Shown one piece after another: positions 1 through 12,812 of a stretch of 64,000 nt of DNA. Position 1 is the first letter of the stretch; the number at the start of each line of letters is the position of its first letter. The position numbers and the translations under genes are program-made. Source of the DNA: Anticarsia gemmatalis (lineage: Eukaryota; Arthropoda; Insecta; Lepidoptera; Erebidae); contig NC_134764.1 of the NCBI RefSeq assembly GCF_050436995.1, positions 6,386,001 through 6,450,000 on the forward strand. The letters are read 5' to 3'. The notes under the pieces were generated by a model. The model searched no databases and was not told where the DNA came from. It was given only the letters and a program-made list of their open reading frames with translations.

Positions 1-1169
1 CTAAACGAAAAAAAAAGAAAAAATACGAACCTAATTTTCCAAACTAACTAAATATTTCACTGCACTGAAACTTTACACTAATGTCTTTTACAAAAATACG
101 AAATTAATTAATAAATAATTATATTTCGCGTATTATTTTCCGTCAAGAACGTGTGTGCTACCCTCGGTACGGTATTTCACTGGACGGTGCGCAAGCGCCG
201 GCGTAACTCCCATGTTTAGTTGGTGCAAGCAACGAGCGCCGCGACAAGCGATTTTATACTTTAAAAGTGGTCAAACTAGAAAAGGATTCTACAATTTGCA
301 TTGCTAATTTTTGTCGTTAATTAATTAATGTTTTTTATGGTTAAAGACAGCGTTTCTTAACCTGCGGGCAGTTTGATTTTAAAGAGGTTTATTGAAATTG
401 TATGAAAGATTAGACTTTGCAAGCTTTGTCCGCGTGAAAAGATTTTCACGTATGTAAGGAGTTAATTCGGGTTATAAACTATTTGTTTACCAAATCTGAT
501 AAATATCCATTCGTTATCATTATGCGAGAAAGAGTAACAAACGTGCATACATACATCCTTCCTTACAAACTCTTGCATTTATATTAATAGGATTGATATT
601 GTAACTTAACCCTTATTTTTTCTTTATTCTTTTCTTATCTTATAAAAGAGTTTGCCATTAAAATGCTCCATAAAGATGAATGAAAGTTGCATAATATACA
701 TTCATAGATATGAATAGGTTTTAAATGGGCATATTAATTGTTACGCTGTGGTCAAGTAATAACTATCAAATTAACCGCAAAAAACAGATTGAGAAAGACT
801 GAGTTAGCTGTTTACATATCACATGAATATTAAATATCTATCAATAAAATAAATAGTATGCAAAGATTTTAAGACAAAATATAAGAATCTACTCTACTCT
901 GATGTAAAGTTCACAGCCGGTCATATACATTTTTAATGAAATCATTAAATTATTAGAACCACTTTATGTTTGTATTTTTTAAGAAAACTAAGCAGATGCA
1001 ATTACGCGCTATTTTTCACGGACAAGTATTCGCCTGCCATAATAATCGTTGAAGGTTCGAACTCAATCAATAACTTTTCGGAAGTTACGTATGCGTTAAA
1101 AATTATATAATGACTTGTTCTAAGGGGGATGGAAAACATTTACATGCCTGAGATTTGTTTGATCAGTTC

Positions 1170-1266
1170 TTGAAGAGACGCTAACTCCTCAACCTGGCCC
1201 TTGGCCAGCGTGATAGACTGAAGGTGTAACCCCTCCCTCATTCCGGGAGATCTTGTCCTTTCAGTA
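1170..1266 (-). repeat. Fragment of 'GTCCCACTGCTGGGCAAGGG' lepidopteran repeat
   Basis: The reverse complement shares the conserved core of copies at 29223-29515 and 59935-60205: the CTCCCGGAATGAGG-like segment, a GGGGTTA segment and the GGCCAAG segment. It is a short, diverged piece. Confidence 0.5.
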
Positions 1267-3244
1267 ATGTCTTAATTTTTTTTACAACTCTCTTTATAAA
1301 TGACACTCAATAAACACTTAAACAATTTTTTTACGTAATTTTTGCACAGTAATATGCAGTAATAGTGCATAATTTGTAAAAATTACACTTGTGTAAACAG
1401 AAGACATTTTTTTAACCAGACATTGCATTTGGTAAGTACCAAAACGTTATCATGATCTAATTTGTAAGGAGACGTGTCGCGTCGCTCAAACCATAGACTA
1501 CCTAGATCTGGAACTGTAAAATTTTGTACCTGATTCGAGCCAATAACCTATTTTCAATTCTGCGTGGTAGAGACATCTAATAGCACTATGAAAAGGCAGT
1601 TACAATTTCCAAAATGATAGCATGCTAGCTGACTGACCTAGGTGGCTCCACAGACGTTCAAAGTTTCATCCACTTAAGGGCTGATTTTTCAGAAGAAGTC
1701 TATGTTTCATTTTAAGATTTTAACTATTTCCATGTAACATTTTATTAAAATCTTTTTAATGCCATGTACTACAGCCGTGAAAACGTGCACGCCAAGCTTA
1801 GTTTCGCGTACAACATTTTGGTATGATTGAGTCGAATTTGTGATCACGAAAGTATACCTAATTCATTTCAATCACACTTTACGTAACCCCGGCCATGATC
1901 CAGAGATACTACACTAATTATATAATTATATCATACATGTATAGGGAAAATAGGATCATAAATAAAGCAGCCGTTAGCACACATCACGTTGTGTGTATTT
2001 TGATAAGGCGGCATTGGATGCTGAGCAAATCTCGGTGACGTGATGAACGTATGCCACTTGAAGAGTTTCCGCTTGCTTTGTGTAAAATATTGGGTAATTT
2101 GTCGTAATTTTTTTGAGATAACATTGATTGCAGATCGTGTAATATAGTGAAAAGTGACGTAAGTTATTTGGTATTGAAAGGTTAGAAATTGAGGCTTTTA
2201 GGACTGATATTTCTAAGGATATCTACCAACCACACAATATTTCATTTCTTATTTAGTCTTCTTTTTCTTAACCACAGAATTTTATTTTGTTTAAGCGTTA
2301 GATCGTATCCGTAAAATAATACGTCATTATCTTCTTTCTGTCTCTTCTTCATGCGTAAACCACTAAACCTGGATGTAATTTTCATGTTTAAAGATAGTTT
2401 TTCTTTCGGAAACTATACGGGTAACAAACCATGTACCCAGGTACAATCCACGTAGACGAAGTTACAGTCAAGAGCTAGTTATTTATAAAGAAATAAATCA
2501 AAATAAATCAATTACTAGATAGAGTATTTAGGACAGTAAATCAATCTAATTATAACAATTAATTGCGTATTAAGGCAGATTGATAATTGGGTTACATATT
2601 TTTGGTACAGTAAGTTTCAGTTAGTCGTAAAACAGTTTATTGTTTCCGACTTTTACAATCGAACAATCTCTCTTAAATTACGAAGAAATAATGTCTTGTA
2701 AATATCAAAACCGTACTGTTATATCTTAGTCAATCGTGCAGGTTAGGGAGGAAATTTATTCGGTTTTGATCGACTTAAGTGATGTTCGATCTTTATAATT
2801 TTTTTAGACATCTTTTGCAATAATTACCATATTTTAGCAACTTCATATAATTAATAAAAAATCTTTAGTCATATAATTACTCTGTTTATCGGTGAAAAAC
2901 ACCCAAAAAGTTCAGTGTTTTCTCAAGTTTATTGCAAGCAAGTAGCGAACAGACAGTGTCGGCTGATGAGTTTGTTTTAAAGATTGTAGTAATAGAAATT
3001 TACTATTTTCCAGACGCGGCAAATGCTTCTCAGAAAAGACAATATTTTGTGCTATATTCATAAATAAGGCTATGTAAATATTATTATCAGGAGTAATAAA
3101 TTGTATAAGTAAGTTAAGAGCAGTATCAAGGCCTTCGCTGTTATGTATCTATCGTCTGAATTTCTTGTTATCAATAAATTGTGAGGCTTATGACGTGGAT
3201 TCTCTTGAATCGTCATAAGACGTTGTTTCTTTAGACTTTTTTTA

Positions 3245-3425
3245 TTAACCTGTGCCTGTCCCAATGCTGCGTAAGGTTCTATTAAGGTAAGTAAGGTCCC
3301 GAACGAGGAAGGGATAAAGTCTCGAGTCCACCACACTTTCCCAGTACGGGTTGAAGACTGCAGAGAGCAGACATTGTAACCAATTTTTTTTTATGCGGCT
3401 TAGCCTTTTGTTGGGCGAGACTGAG
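3245..3425 (+). repeat. Diverged copy of the GTCCCACTGCTGGGCAAGG repeat
   Basis: It carries degenerate versions of the same blocks as the fuller copies: GTCCCAATGCTG, GAACGAGGAAGGG, a GAGTCCACCAC block and a CCAGTACGGGTTGAAGACT block. Confidence 0.5.
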
Positions 3426-3566
3426 ATCATAAAGTATCTCCCTAACTATACAACTAGCTTTTCGGAAGGACGTGTTGTCAGGTTTTCAATTTAATATTCT
3501 TATATGTTAAAGCCATTCTAGATTAAATAGCAAGTATTGAATAATAGAAACTGATTTATAGCTTAA

Positions 3567-3835
3567 CTAGCTGACCCGCGCAACTTCGCTTGCGTCACCT
3601 AAGAGAATGGGTCAAAATTTTCCCCGTTTTTGTAACATTTTTCGTTGCTACTCCGCTCCTTATGACCGTAGCGTGATGTTATATAGCCTATAGCCTTCCT
3701 CGATAAATGGGCTATCTAACACTAAAAGAATTTTTCAAATCGGACCAGTAGTTCTTGAGATTAGCGCGTTCAAACAAACAAACAAACAATCAAACAAACA
3801 AACAAACTCTTCAGCTTTATTATATTAGTATAGAT
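3567..3835 (+). mobile_element. RTE/SINE-type retroelement fragment with (CAAA)n and TAGTATAGAT tail
   Basis: It begins CTAGCTGACCCGCGCAACTTCG and ends in a CAAA-rich stretch followed by TTCAGCTTTATTATATTAGTATAGAT-type sequence. The same element lies in inverted orientation at 39099-39332 with the same start and middle. Terminal microsatellite-like tails of this kind are typical of non-LTR elements common in lepidopteran genomes; the precise family is inferred. Confidence 0.6.
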
Positions 3836-4764
3836 TAGAATGAAACGCACTCGATTTATAATAAACAGGGAAAACTAGAAATTCCTGATAAGGAAATACC
3901 TGCGTTATTTATAAATATATGTTAATGGGAACATAATTATATCATATCGTTTAGATTATGCGGCTGCGTTATTATTCAAACAAGTCATTCCTATCTTAAT
4001 ACAAGTTAATAATATTATTAATTAATATCAAATGCGGATAGTTTACTTACGTTTATTGAGAAAAACGGTTGCTAACGACGATCGAGGCTTGGTGTAAAAA
4101 CAGACTCCAACAAATTAGTAGAGAACCATGTAAGGTTTGCTGTTACCGGAGATGCACAATAGTCAGAATTTAGAACATTAGCGACCCGGTACATTTACAT
4201 TGACATTATACAGTTGCATAGGTCATGTAACTGTCAGTGGCTTGTTTGATACAGCTACTTTATTCTGGATACATTCAAAACTGTATACACTGATATCTAG
4301 TGCAGTAGCCATCTTGCTTTTTCTGAAAGGCGGGTAGTCTTCATTTCCATGTGTTTGTGGTAGTGATTCGAAGTTTACTAGACACCTAACGTAAAATTGA
4401 TGATTTGATGTGATTGTAATTATTATGTGATCAAAAATCATTATCAATATTTTAGACGTTTTTATTATCACTCATCTGTTAATGTTATTGTGAGCGTTAA
4501 AAAAATATTACCTAATTAGTTTGACCTCATCATGATGCCACTTGTGCATCGTAATTTCTACAGATGTTTCTTTAAAATTAATTATACAAAACATAGGACA
4601 ATGACAGTGGGATAAATTAAGACATTTCTTAACTACTACGCCCAAGCATTTTTTAACCACACATGCAAATGTTCTGAAGTCACACTACCCCTGTAAAGAA
4701 CTACGGGACATGCGTTCATTTGATTTCCATACGGAAAAACTAAGTAATATTTATATGATATCGA

Positions 4765-4940
4765 CGGCCTCCGTGGCGCAGTGGATAAAGTCACCGCGCT
4801 ACCACCAGCAGAAGTCGTGGGTTTGATTCTCACACGGACCAAATATTTGTGCGATCCATAAATAATTGTTTCGGGTCTGTAAAAGTCCCCGCGACACTAG
4901 AGCAATTTTTAGTGTGGGAGTTGTCTTTTTTTAAACAAAA
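4765..4940 (+). mobile_element. tRNA-derived SINE, family 1
   Basis: It starts with an A-box-like GTGGCGCAGTGG and continues with a B-box-like GGGTTTGATTC. It then has the family body (TTGTTTCGGGTCTG, AAAGTCCCCGCGACAC, GGGAGTTGTC) and a T/A-rich tail. The body is shortened relative to the copy at 12494-12717. Confidence 0.8.
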
Positions 4941-5429
4941 ATAATTATAATTAAAGGATCTATAAACAGTAACTTTAGCTATGTTGCACAGGCGATGCAT
5001 GTTGTATATTTTACGCATTTTTCCTTCATTTAGTTGATGTATAATGATTCACGAAATACAAAGGACTTTGTATTACAGTTCTGAATGGTGTCATGAACGT
5101 TTCAGCGCGTGCTCAGCTGCACTCTGTTTAACGAGGTTTGTTGCGAATATGCACTTGTTATGCGGAAGAAATTTTTTTAATGAAAAATATATTAGTTCAA
5201 AATAATTAGCAGTTGTTTCTTAGGTATTGTATTATTGTAGTTACATAATTCTACCTATTCTTAGGTCCTGCTTTAATATTTTGACTATCCACCAGTACCT
5301 AGAATACTTTGTTAGGTATTCGGTCCTCATATGGCAGGGAAATATCTGATTTTGAAAATTTATAGAACCAGCTGCATTTTTTACATTTCCAGTTAAGCTA
5401 GAAAGATTGTGTAGGGAGCGAGTTTACAT

Positions 5430-5470
5430 CGGTGGTGGGAATCGAACCCACACGATCTTTCGTATACGAA
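5430..5470 (-). repeat. tRNA-like B-box fragment, probably SINE-derived
   Basis: The reverse complement contains GTGGGTTCGATTCCCACC, a good RNA polymerase III B-box, but no A-box or cloverleaf partner is visible upstream. It is best read as a SINE remnant and not as a tRNA gene. Confidence 0.35.
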
Positions 5471-8400
5471 GTCGTTATTATTTATTTATTAGAATCTATA
5501 ATACCTTCGATTCCTAAATTCTTTTGTTTATTATAATTCGACGTATTTTGACATATTTACACTTTTCTTATTTAGGTATATTATTATTATGGGAAAATAG
5601 GGGCACAATAAAAGTCATAATATATCGTGTCGGATGTTTTATTCTGTACTAAATTAATTGACTAAAATTCACTAACAAATTAACTAAAAATGTAACAGCA
5701 TAGTTACAGACTGCCCGAGCCTTATATTAAATAATTAATAATGATATTATGTATTTTTATTTTCGCATCAATCTAAATATAGATAACAAAACAGTAAATA
5801 TTTAATTTAAAATCGACTAAATGGAATTTCAGGTATCTACAAATACAAGAAATATTTTTATTCATGGTTATATTATTATGTGTGTGCTTAACTTATATGT
5901 AATTACAAATGTAATATAGTAGTTATGTAAATAATATACCTACCACGATAATTAACTAATGATAAATAATTTGACGAAACAATACGTATTAAGAAGTAAT
6001 TGTACATCTTTCATTGTTCAATTACAATTTAATAATTATTTTTTAATAATATTTTTAATAAAATGTTCTCACTGGCGTTTCATTTTAAAATATCGCAATA
6101 AAATTAATCAACTTTAATTTTCTAGGTGTTAAATGGACATTATTTATTTCATAAGATTTGAATATATTGAATTGACAATTATACTCTTTATCCCGTCAAA
6201 CAAACAAATAGCTGTCTCTAGTTACTTTTTTATTTTATGATTCATTCTAAAGATTTTTTACAATTGTATTCAAAAGCACATATTAATATTTAACTAAATT
6301 TGTTGAAAAACGGAACGCAATAAAAAAATTGTTAGTTTTTCTTTTCCAAACGATTCGTTCATAGACAATTTCATTTCTTTCTTCCAATACAAATAACAAT
6401 GACAATAAAATAGTGATTTTGCGAAAATAAAAATACTGTTTTCATTCGGAGCATTTAATTATGCACAATATGTAGGCTTGTAGATAACGTGTAAGATATT
6501 ATAATAAATTATGTAAATAAAATCACGTTTTGTTTCACTGTTACTTTTGAACATAATGGCGGGAATATTAATTACGCAGTATGTCAGTCACCTGTAGTAA
6601 TTATAGAAAATATGAAATTAAACAGTTCTTGGTATTCGTCTTTTATAAAATAATATAACATGATGGATTCATTGCAATTAAATTTTACATTAATTCAGAC
6701 CATTGTCCTCTTTGACGCCAATTTATCGCGTGGAAATCTGTTATTACTGTTTTTGTAGCTGAGTTTTATGTAGGTATTGGAAAATTCCTTTTCAAATCTC
6801 GGCGTAGACATGACAGGGAAAGCAATTTTGTAGTCTGCTTTCAAGCCTGCACATTGTAAATAATTATACCTCCTTGAAACTTACGAATAAAAATAAGCGT
6901 AAACGTCATCTAGCCCACTGTCCACCAGCTTCAGAAGCCAACCACACGAACAAACATAGTCTTTTTACACCCCACTTAACAGCCAGTAAACCTAGGTACC
7001 AATACATAATCCAACTAAATGATAAATGATATGAAATGCTCTTTAAAGCCGAGAGGAAGTTTAGAGGTACAAACAATATGTCTCCGTTGACCTTAATTTT
7101 ATTATGATTACATAATTAAATCTAAAGCTTAATGAGGTACGCGATATACAGTAAGAATTTATTAATTACCTAGCATAAGTTAATACATATTTCATACTTT
7201 TCTGAATCTTTTAAGAATTAGTTGTAGTTTATGCAATGTCTTTCTCATTCTTTTATTTTGTTAATAAATTCTTACTGAAATCATAGACATAATATAGGCA
7301 AGTACTAAAACTATAAAAACATAGCGTGTTGTTTATTAAAAAATATGAATGACGGCTTCCGTTCTCATTATGTAGAATGCAGGCGCATAAAATATAAACT
7401 TATCAGATGGCTTGTTGAATAACTGTCAAAAAATAAGTTGACTTGTTGACTCTGATAAAAAATGGGACATTATTTTGTCAACTTCATTCAAGCCTACACG
7501 TAGTACCTAGTACTACATACCAATATTTGGTTAGGAGATAAGCATGACTGTTTAAGTAGAAAACTAATAATCGTGACATGAATGAAAATTCATTTCCTCT
7601 GGCTTTGTAAGCGAAAATACGTTAAAACAAACTGTCAAACATTTATTGTCTGTGGATTTTACAAATTTCAAACCACGGATGGAACACTTGAAATTTTTTA
7701 TCGATTTTTTTTTTCTTATTATTAACATAGACCAGCGTCAAAAGCAGCAAAAATATATATTTAATAAATTAAAATAATTTGTAGACATAAAACGATACAA
7801 AAGCGGTCTTAACCTAATACTGATATTAACCCTAAAATGTTTAACCTATCAACAGTATATTAAACTCATTCCTAGGAGTAACGTTTGTCCAAACATTTAC
7901 AAGTTCCCATTCATTATATTTCAACAGAAATATTAATATAGCTATGAGTAACCGTAACACAATAGATTGACATTGCTAGGATAAGATTATTTATTGAAGT
8001 TAAATATTACAGCAATGATTGCGTACCTATTTCATAAATTAGTACCGCTGACAACTCAAAACTTGTTACTTACCGTGATTTATGATGTCCTCAAAATTAT
8101 TTAAGACTTAATTTTCAGATAATAATTTCAAATTTATATTTTTCTTCTTAGGTGTTCCGCTCAAATTCTTTCATAAGTTAGCTGATTATGACGATATAAT
8201 AATATGACGCTTTACACACTGGCGTTAACTACGAGTATCTGTCTTTAGTCTACTTTCAAGTGAGTTTTCGTTTGAAGGATTTTCCTGAAATAATGGCCTA
8301 GCAATGTCAATATAAAGTAAACGTTACAACAATGTGTATTTCACACCCGACACGGTGACCAACTCACTGTAATCGAAACTGATCATAATATACTTTATAG

Positions 8401-10159
8401 TCCATATTACTTTAACACTAAGTTTCATTAGACAATTTGTCAACAATTCGCAGTATATACGTAGTTTCGACATTATGAAACATAGCAACATATATGAAAT
8501 TGTAAAATTCTATAAATAAAAACTAATAATCCACAATGTGTACGTCACATTATAATCTCTCAACTTTTAGTCAGCCCCCTGCTAACTTATTTATATAATA
8601 AATAGCTTGGAAATGGCGTTACATTTAATATTATAGTTAAATCGACAGCGGAGTAACATTTACTTAAACATTTTATAATAAGATTTAAAATATTTTATTG
8701 TCGATATCAAAAACAATGCCAGGGAACTTGAGATTAACTTTTTTTATAAAACGACGCACACAGTGTTGCCGACTAGAAAATTAATCACAAATGTTTTTTT
8801 CTAATACTAAAAAAATCACATTGGTGTTAAGATTTAAACTTTTACATATGGTTTTAACCAGCAATATGTTCTTAGGCACTGTTAGACCGTATGCAGTGAA
8901 TGATTTTATACTATTTATATAAGCGTTGTGACTGTTGCTTTTTAATTACGAACGGTGAGCATCACAATAATCGAAAGTCGTTGGCGCGTATAGGACTTCT
9001 AGAATATTCGATAGCTATTATCACCGAGTCTATTATAACAATTAATGGGAACTTTCTAGTCTAGGGACATTTTTAACAATCCTAAGGTTAGGTGTCATAG
9101 CTAATATTTTTAACAACGATTGGCTCAGCCGTTGACAACAACAGTATTGAACAGTCACAACGCTTACAACCGTGTACCTAATATAATATAAAAGTGGCTA
9201 ATAAACGTATCAAATCATTATAAAACCTCACACAGTCAACATGTCCTATGTCTACACACCTAGGTAATATTCTCTCTTCGACCGGAAATATTACAAAGCT
9301 TGTTAGCCGCAACTTGTACCTTACTTTTGATGTACCATTGCACCTCAAAATTCTTCCCTTACTACAATGATATCTCGCGGTTTACTCCCGACAGTATTGA
9401 ATTCAAATACAATCAAGTTGAGTTCAAGGGAATGTCAAATCATATTCTTAATATACAAACTAGCATATAATTGAACACTGAAATTCGAGTAAAATAAATT
9501 GAAATGTTTGACTCACATTATTTTCACTTTAAATCAGCATTCAAACGTGTCATAGTTTGTAACGTAAGATTACGATTTGACACTAACCCGAGCCTAACTC
9601 GATTGCATTCGAATTCGATCCTGTCGAAAGTAAGCCACCAGTATCACGTATTTCAGTTGATAACTATTTAAAAGCCACTTTACTGCAGATTGCTTTCTCT
9701 CTTAGCTTATAGTGATTATCACGTTACGGCAAAGCAGCGATGTACTGAACAGGGACCATCAATTTGACATACACTAGCTGTCAACCGAGATACGTGATAA
9801 AGGTCTTGAACGTGATTAATATTTGAAGTTTACGATACCCCACCTTTTCAGCCAACTTAGCGTTGGTCCACTAACCTTCAAATTATCATCACGCTAAAGA
9901 CCCATTATCATTGTAATATGAGTAAGTTAGTTTATTTGTTCTGTAACAAAATATGTGATTGCCATAACTGAATGTTGGAAGTAGTATAGAAGAACTACAC
10001 ACGAGTCGTAAAGGTACAATTTATAAAATGTACCTTCTACTGATTCATGTAGATTCTGCACGTAATCGTTTGAGTTTGCTTTTTCTACATAAATCTTTTC
10101 ATTCATTTCCTAAAAAAAATTCAATTCAATAAGGTCATGTTTATAGTGCTTCGTTTTTT

Positions 10160-10224
10160 AATTTATTGCTTGTTTACTAAACTATTAAATCTAAAATACG
10201 TTTTATGTAAACAAGCAATAAATT
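10160..10224. repeat. Short inverted repeat
   Basis: ATTTATTGCTTGTTTAC is repeated as its reverse complement about 30 bases later, giving a hairpin with a 17-bp stem. It may be a tiny MITE remnant or a fold in the 3' flank of the ABCA gene. Confidence 0.5.
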
Positions 10225-10964
10225 AATCATTGTTTTTTTGTAACATGAATTGATATTAGAATAATAATAAAGTGGGTATTTTTATATGGAAACATTGACA
10301 TTGTTAATTAAGGAAACTTTTATTTGTGTAATAGTACTACTTTGATTTATAATATACTTGAATATTTTAATGGTACATCAAAAGTAAATACTTGTTTTCG
10401 GCTATAAACAAAACTCGACTAAATAAACTACACAATATTGTAATATCAGAAGCGAGACTTATTTTACATTTTCTTTTCAAAAGCACAAATTTTATACCAA
10501 ACTCTTTTCACTTGTATCTCCTTGGCCGAACCACTTGACGTTTTCTAAACGTTTTTCCTTTCTCTTGTCTATGACTCGCAGAATAATTAAATTAACATAT
10601 TATAAAAAAAATATCACCATAACATAATTCTGAAAATTTTACTCGATACGTTAATCTCTCAGGCGATTCACATGGAAACAATATACAAATACTTATCTTT
10701 CCAAAACTTGAAATGAGTAATTATAATGCTACTAGGCACTATATATATAATTCACAATTAAATATATAAAGAAATATAATCAAAAATAATACCTACATAA
10801 TGTATAACATTTCCGAAACTATATTTGAAATGAAATAACACAGTCAATGATAATATTAAATAAACATAATATAAATAATTAATAATTTGCGAGTGTTTTC
10901 ATCTCTCTCCAAGAAAATACAAGTGAAAAGAGTTAGTTAGTTATACTTACATTACTATCAACGT

Positions 10965-12812
10965 TTAATGTTCTTGGTCTGATGAGTCGACGTTTTCAGT
11001 TTGTGCGAATTTCAGGAACACTTGCTCTAATGTCGTCTGACTGAAGCTGTACTCTACTATGTTCAGTTTTTCTTTTGCTGAAAAAAATAATTAAATTAGG
11101 ATACTTTACTCATTAAAATATACTTTTAAGATATAGGAAATATCTTTTAGTACGAAAATCTTAACACTGTTTTTTAGAACAAAAGTACTTTTTTAGGGTT
11201 CTATACACTGGTTTTGACAATAAATATCTGCAACCAACCTTTAGGTAATTTATAGATTAACAATTGAATATTCATGAAATATATGAGGAGAAGGTAAAGG
11301 CAGTAAGGTAACAGATTTAAAGTCACTATGTCGCTTGGAACAAAATTGAGTAATGGTCTCATGTTGGGCGCCAATAACTACACTAATGGCGCCCCACCGT
11401 GGGACCATTACTTCATTTTTCATTTTTTTTTTTTTCATTTTAAAAAAGACAACTCCCGCAATAAGAATTGCTCTTGTATCGCGGGGACTTTTACAAACAT
11501 ACAAACAACGGACACAAAGCACAACCAGACCCGAAACAATTATTTGTGGATCTCACAAATAATTGCTCCGTGTGGGAATCGAACCCACGACCTCCCGTTG
11601 CAGTGGTATCGGCGTGGCGACCTAAACCACTGCGCCACGGAGGCTACCGTAGGCTACCGTACCGCTAGGGGACTAACCGTACTGCGGGGCCGTTCCATCA
11701 ATATAAATAGTTATTCTTACCGTCCTCAATCTGCTGGAAACACCTCGCCAGGCTGGACACGGCAGACTGCGGCACGGAGAACACCAGCCGCTCAGCGAAG
11801 TTTTCTTCAAGAACGGCTGAAGGGAACAACTGGCCTACTAAAGCTATCGCTGCTTCTGCATTCGCACCGCCACTGGATTCCGTCCTAAGAACATACCATT
11901 ATTTTGTTAATAGGCTTTGTAAATCCTTTTGTGCTCAGCTACCTTGAGTGTTTGATGTAATACTGAAAACAAAGGTATAAAGTAAGTAAAGAGCATTTTT
12001 TCTTATTAATTGACACACAAAAAATCTAAATACTTAACACTTTTACATTCATAATTTGACTGTAGTTTATGAAATAGCTATATTCTATCACTCACTCTCA
12101 TATTGTTGAGAATAGGTCTGATTTTCCTTTACACGAAATACAATGTGAGTAAGAATTTTGGCATCATTTGAAATACCTGTGGTGCTTATGCCTAGCCGAG
12201 GGTGGCGTGCCAGCAACGAGTGGCGTGTGTATGCTGGCGTCTACCGCCTCCGCTTCGCCCTCCGCCTCCGCCTCCGCTCCCACTGAACCATTTGCGGAAC
12301 CTCCTGATAACATAGCGGTGTTTTTTTCTATTATCTGATCACGGCTAGTGTAACCTGTGACGAAACGTCAAGCATACTGAGGTCAATAATGCATTATAAC
12401 AGAGATCTTTCCCAATATTAGTTACTCTTTTACAATTTTTCTCCTAATCAAGAGCGGATTTAAGTATAGGGCAGTCGATATGTCGATATTTTGACTGCCT
12501 CTGTGGCGCAGTGGTTTAGGTCGCCACGCCGATACCACTGCAACGGGAGGTCGTGGGTTCGATTCCCACACGGGACAATTATTTGTGCGATCCACAAATA
12601 ATTGTTTCGGGTCTGGTTGTGCTTTGTGTCCGTTGTTTATATGTTTGTAAAAGTCCCCGCGACACAAGAGCAATTCTTAGTGCGGGAGTTGTTTTTTAAG
12701 AAAAAAAAAAAAAAAAATATAGTAACTTACCTTCATCAGCTTCGCCTAGTGACGGTGAATTTTCGTTTGACCGTAGCGGTGATGGTGACATTGACAGCTC
12801 GGATTCCATCAT
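10965..12812 (-). CDS. ABCA exons 32-35: low-complexity segment and C-terminal regulatory motif
   Basis: Residues 1643-1803. Exons 32-33 encode a Ser/Pro and then a Glu/Ala-repeat segment (AEAEAEGEAEA), inserted before the usual C-terminal domain. Exons 34-35 return to conserved ABCA sequence and end with YSFSQTTLEQVFLKFAQ, the family's C-terminal hydrophobic motif, then a short acidic tail and TAA at 10965-10967. The exon 33-34 splice is supported by frame and consensus only, so alternative use of the low-complexity exons is possible. Confidence 0.88.

Larger units (their letters stand above)
1..10964. other. Gene-free AT-rich interval downstream of the ABCA gene
   Basis: No exon chain or recognisable protein is visible on either strand. 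Open frames are short and AT-driven. The interval holds dispersed repeat debris, listed separately, plus a GC-richer patch at about 150-250 with several CG dinucleotides. The 3' UTR of the minus-strand ABCA gene must run into its right end, but no canonical AATAAA is obvious in the first 150 bases after the stop. Confidence 0.6.

Noticed and set aside
11328..11888. 186-codon plus-strand open frame
   Set aside because: It is the antisense of ABCA exon 34 joined to a reverse SINE copy; the translation contains SINE-encoded sequence.
12494..12580. Possible tRNA genes (A- and B-box motifs here and in other SINE copies)
   Set aside because: The promoter boxes are embedded in repeated SINE bodies with A-rich tails and no proper cloverleaf or discriminator end.
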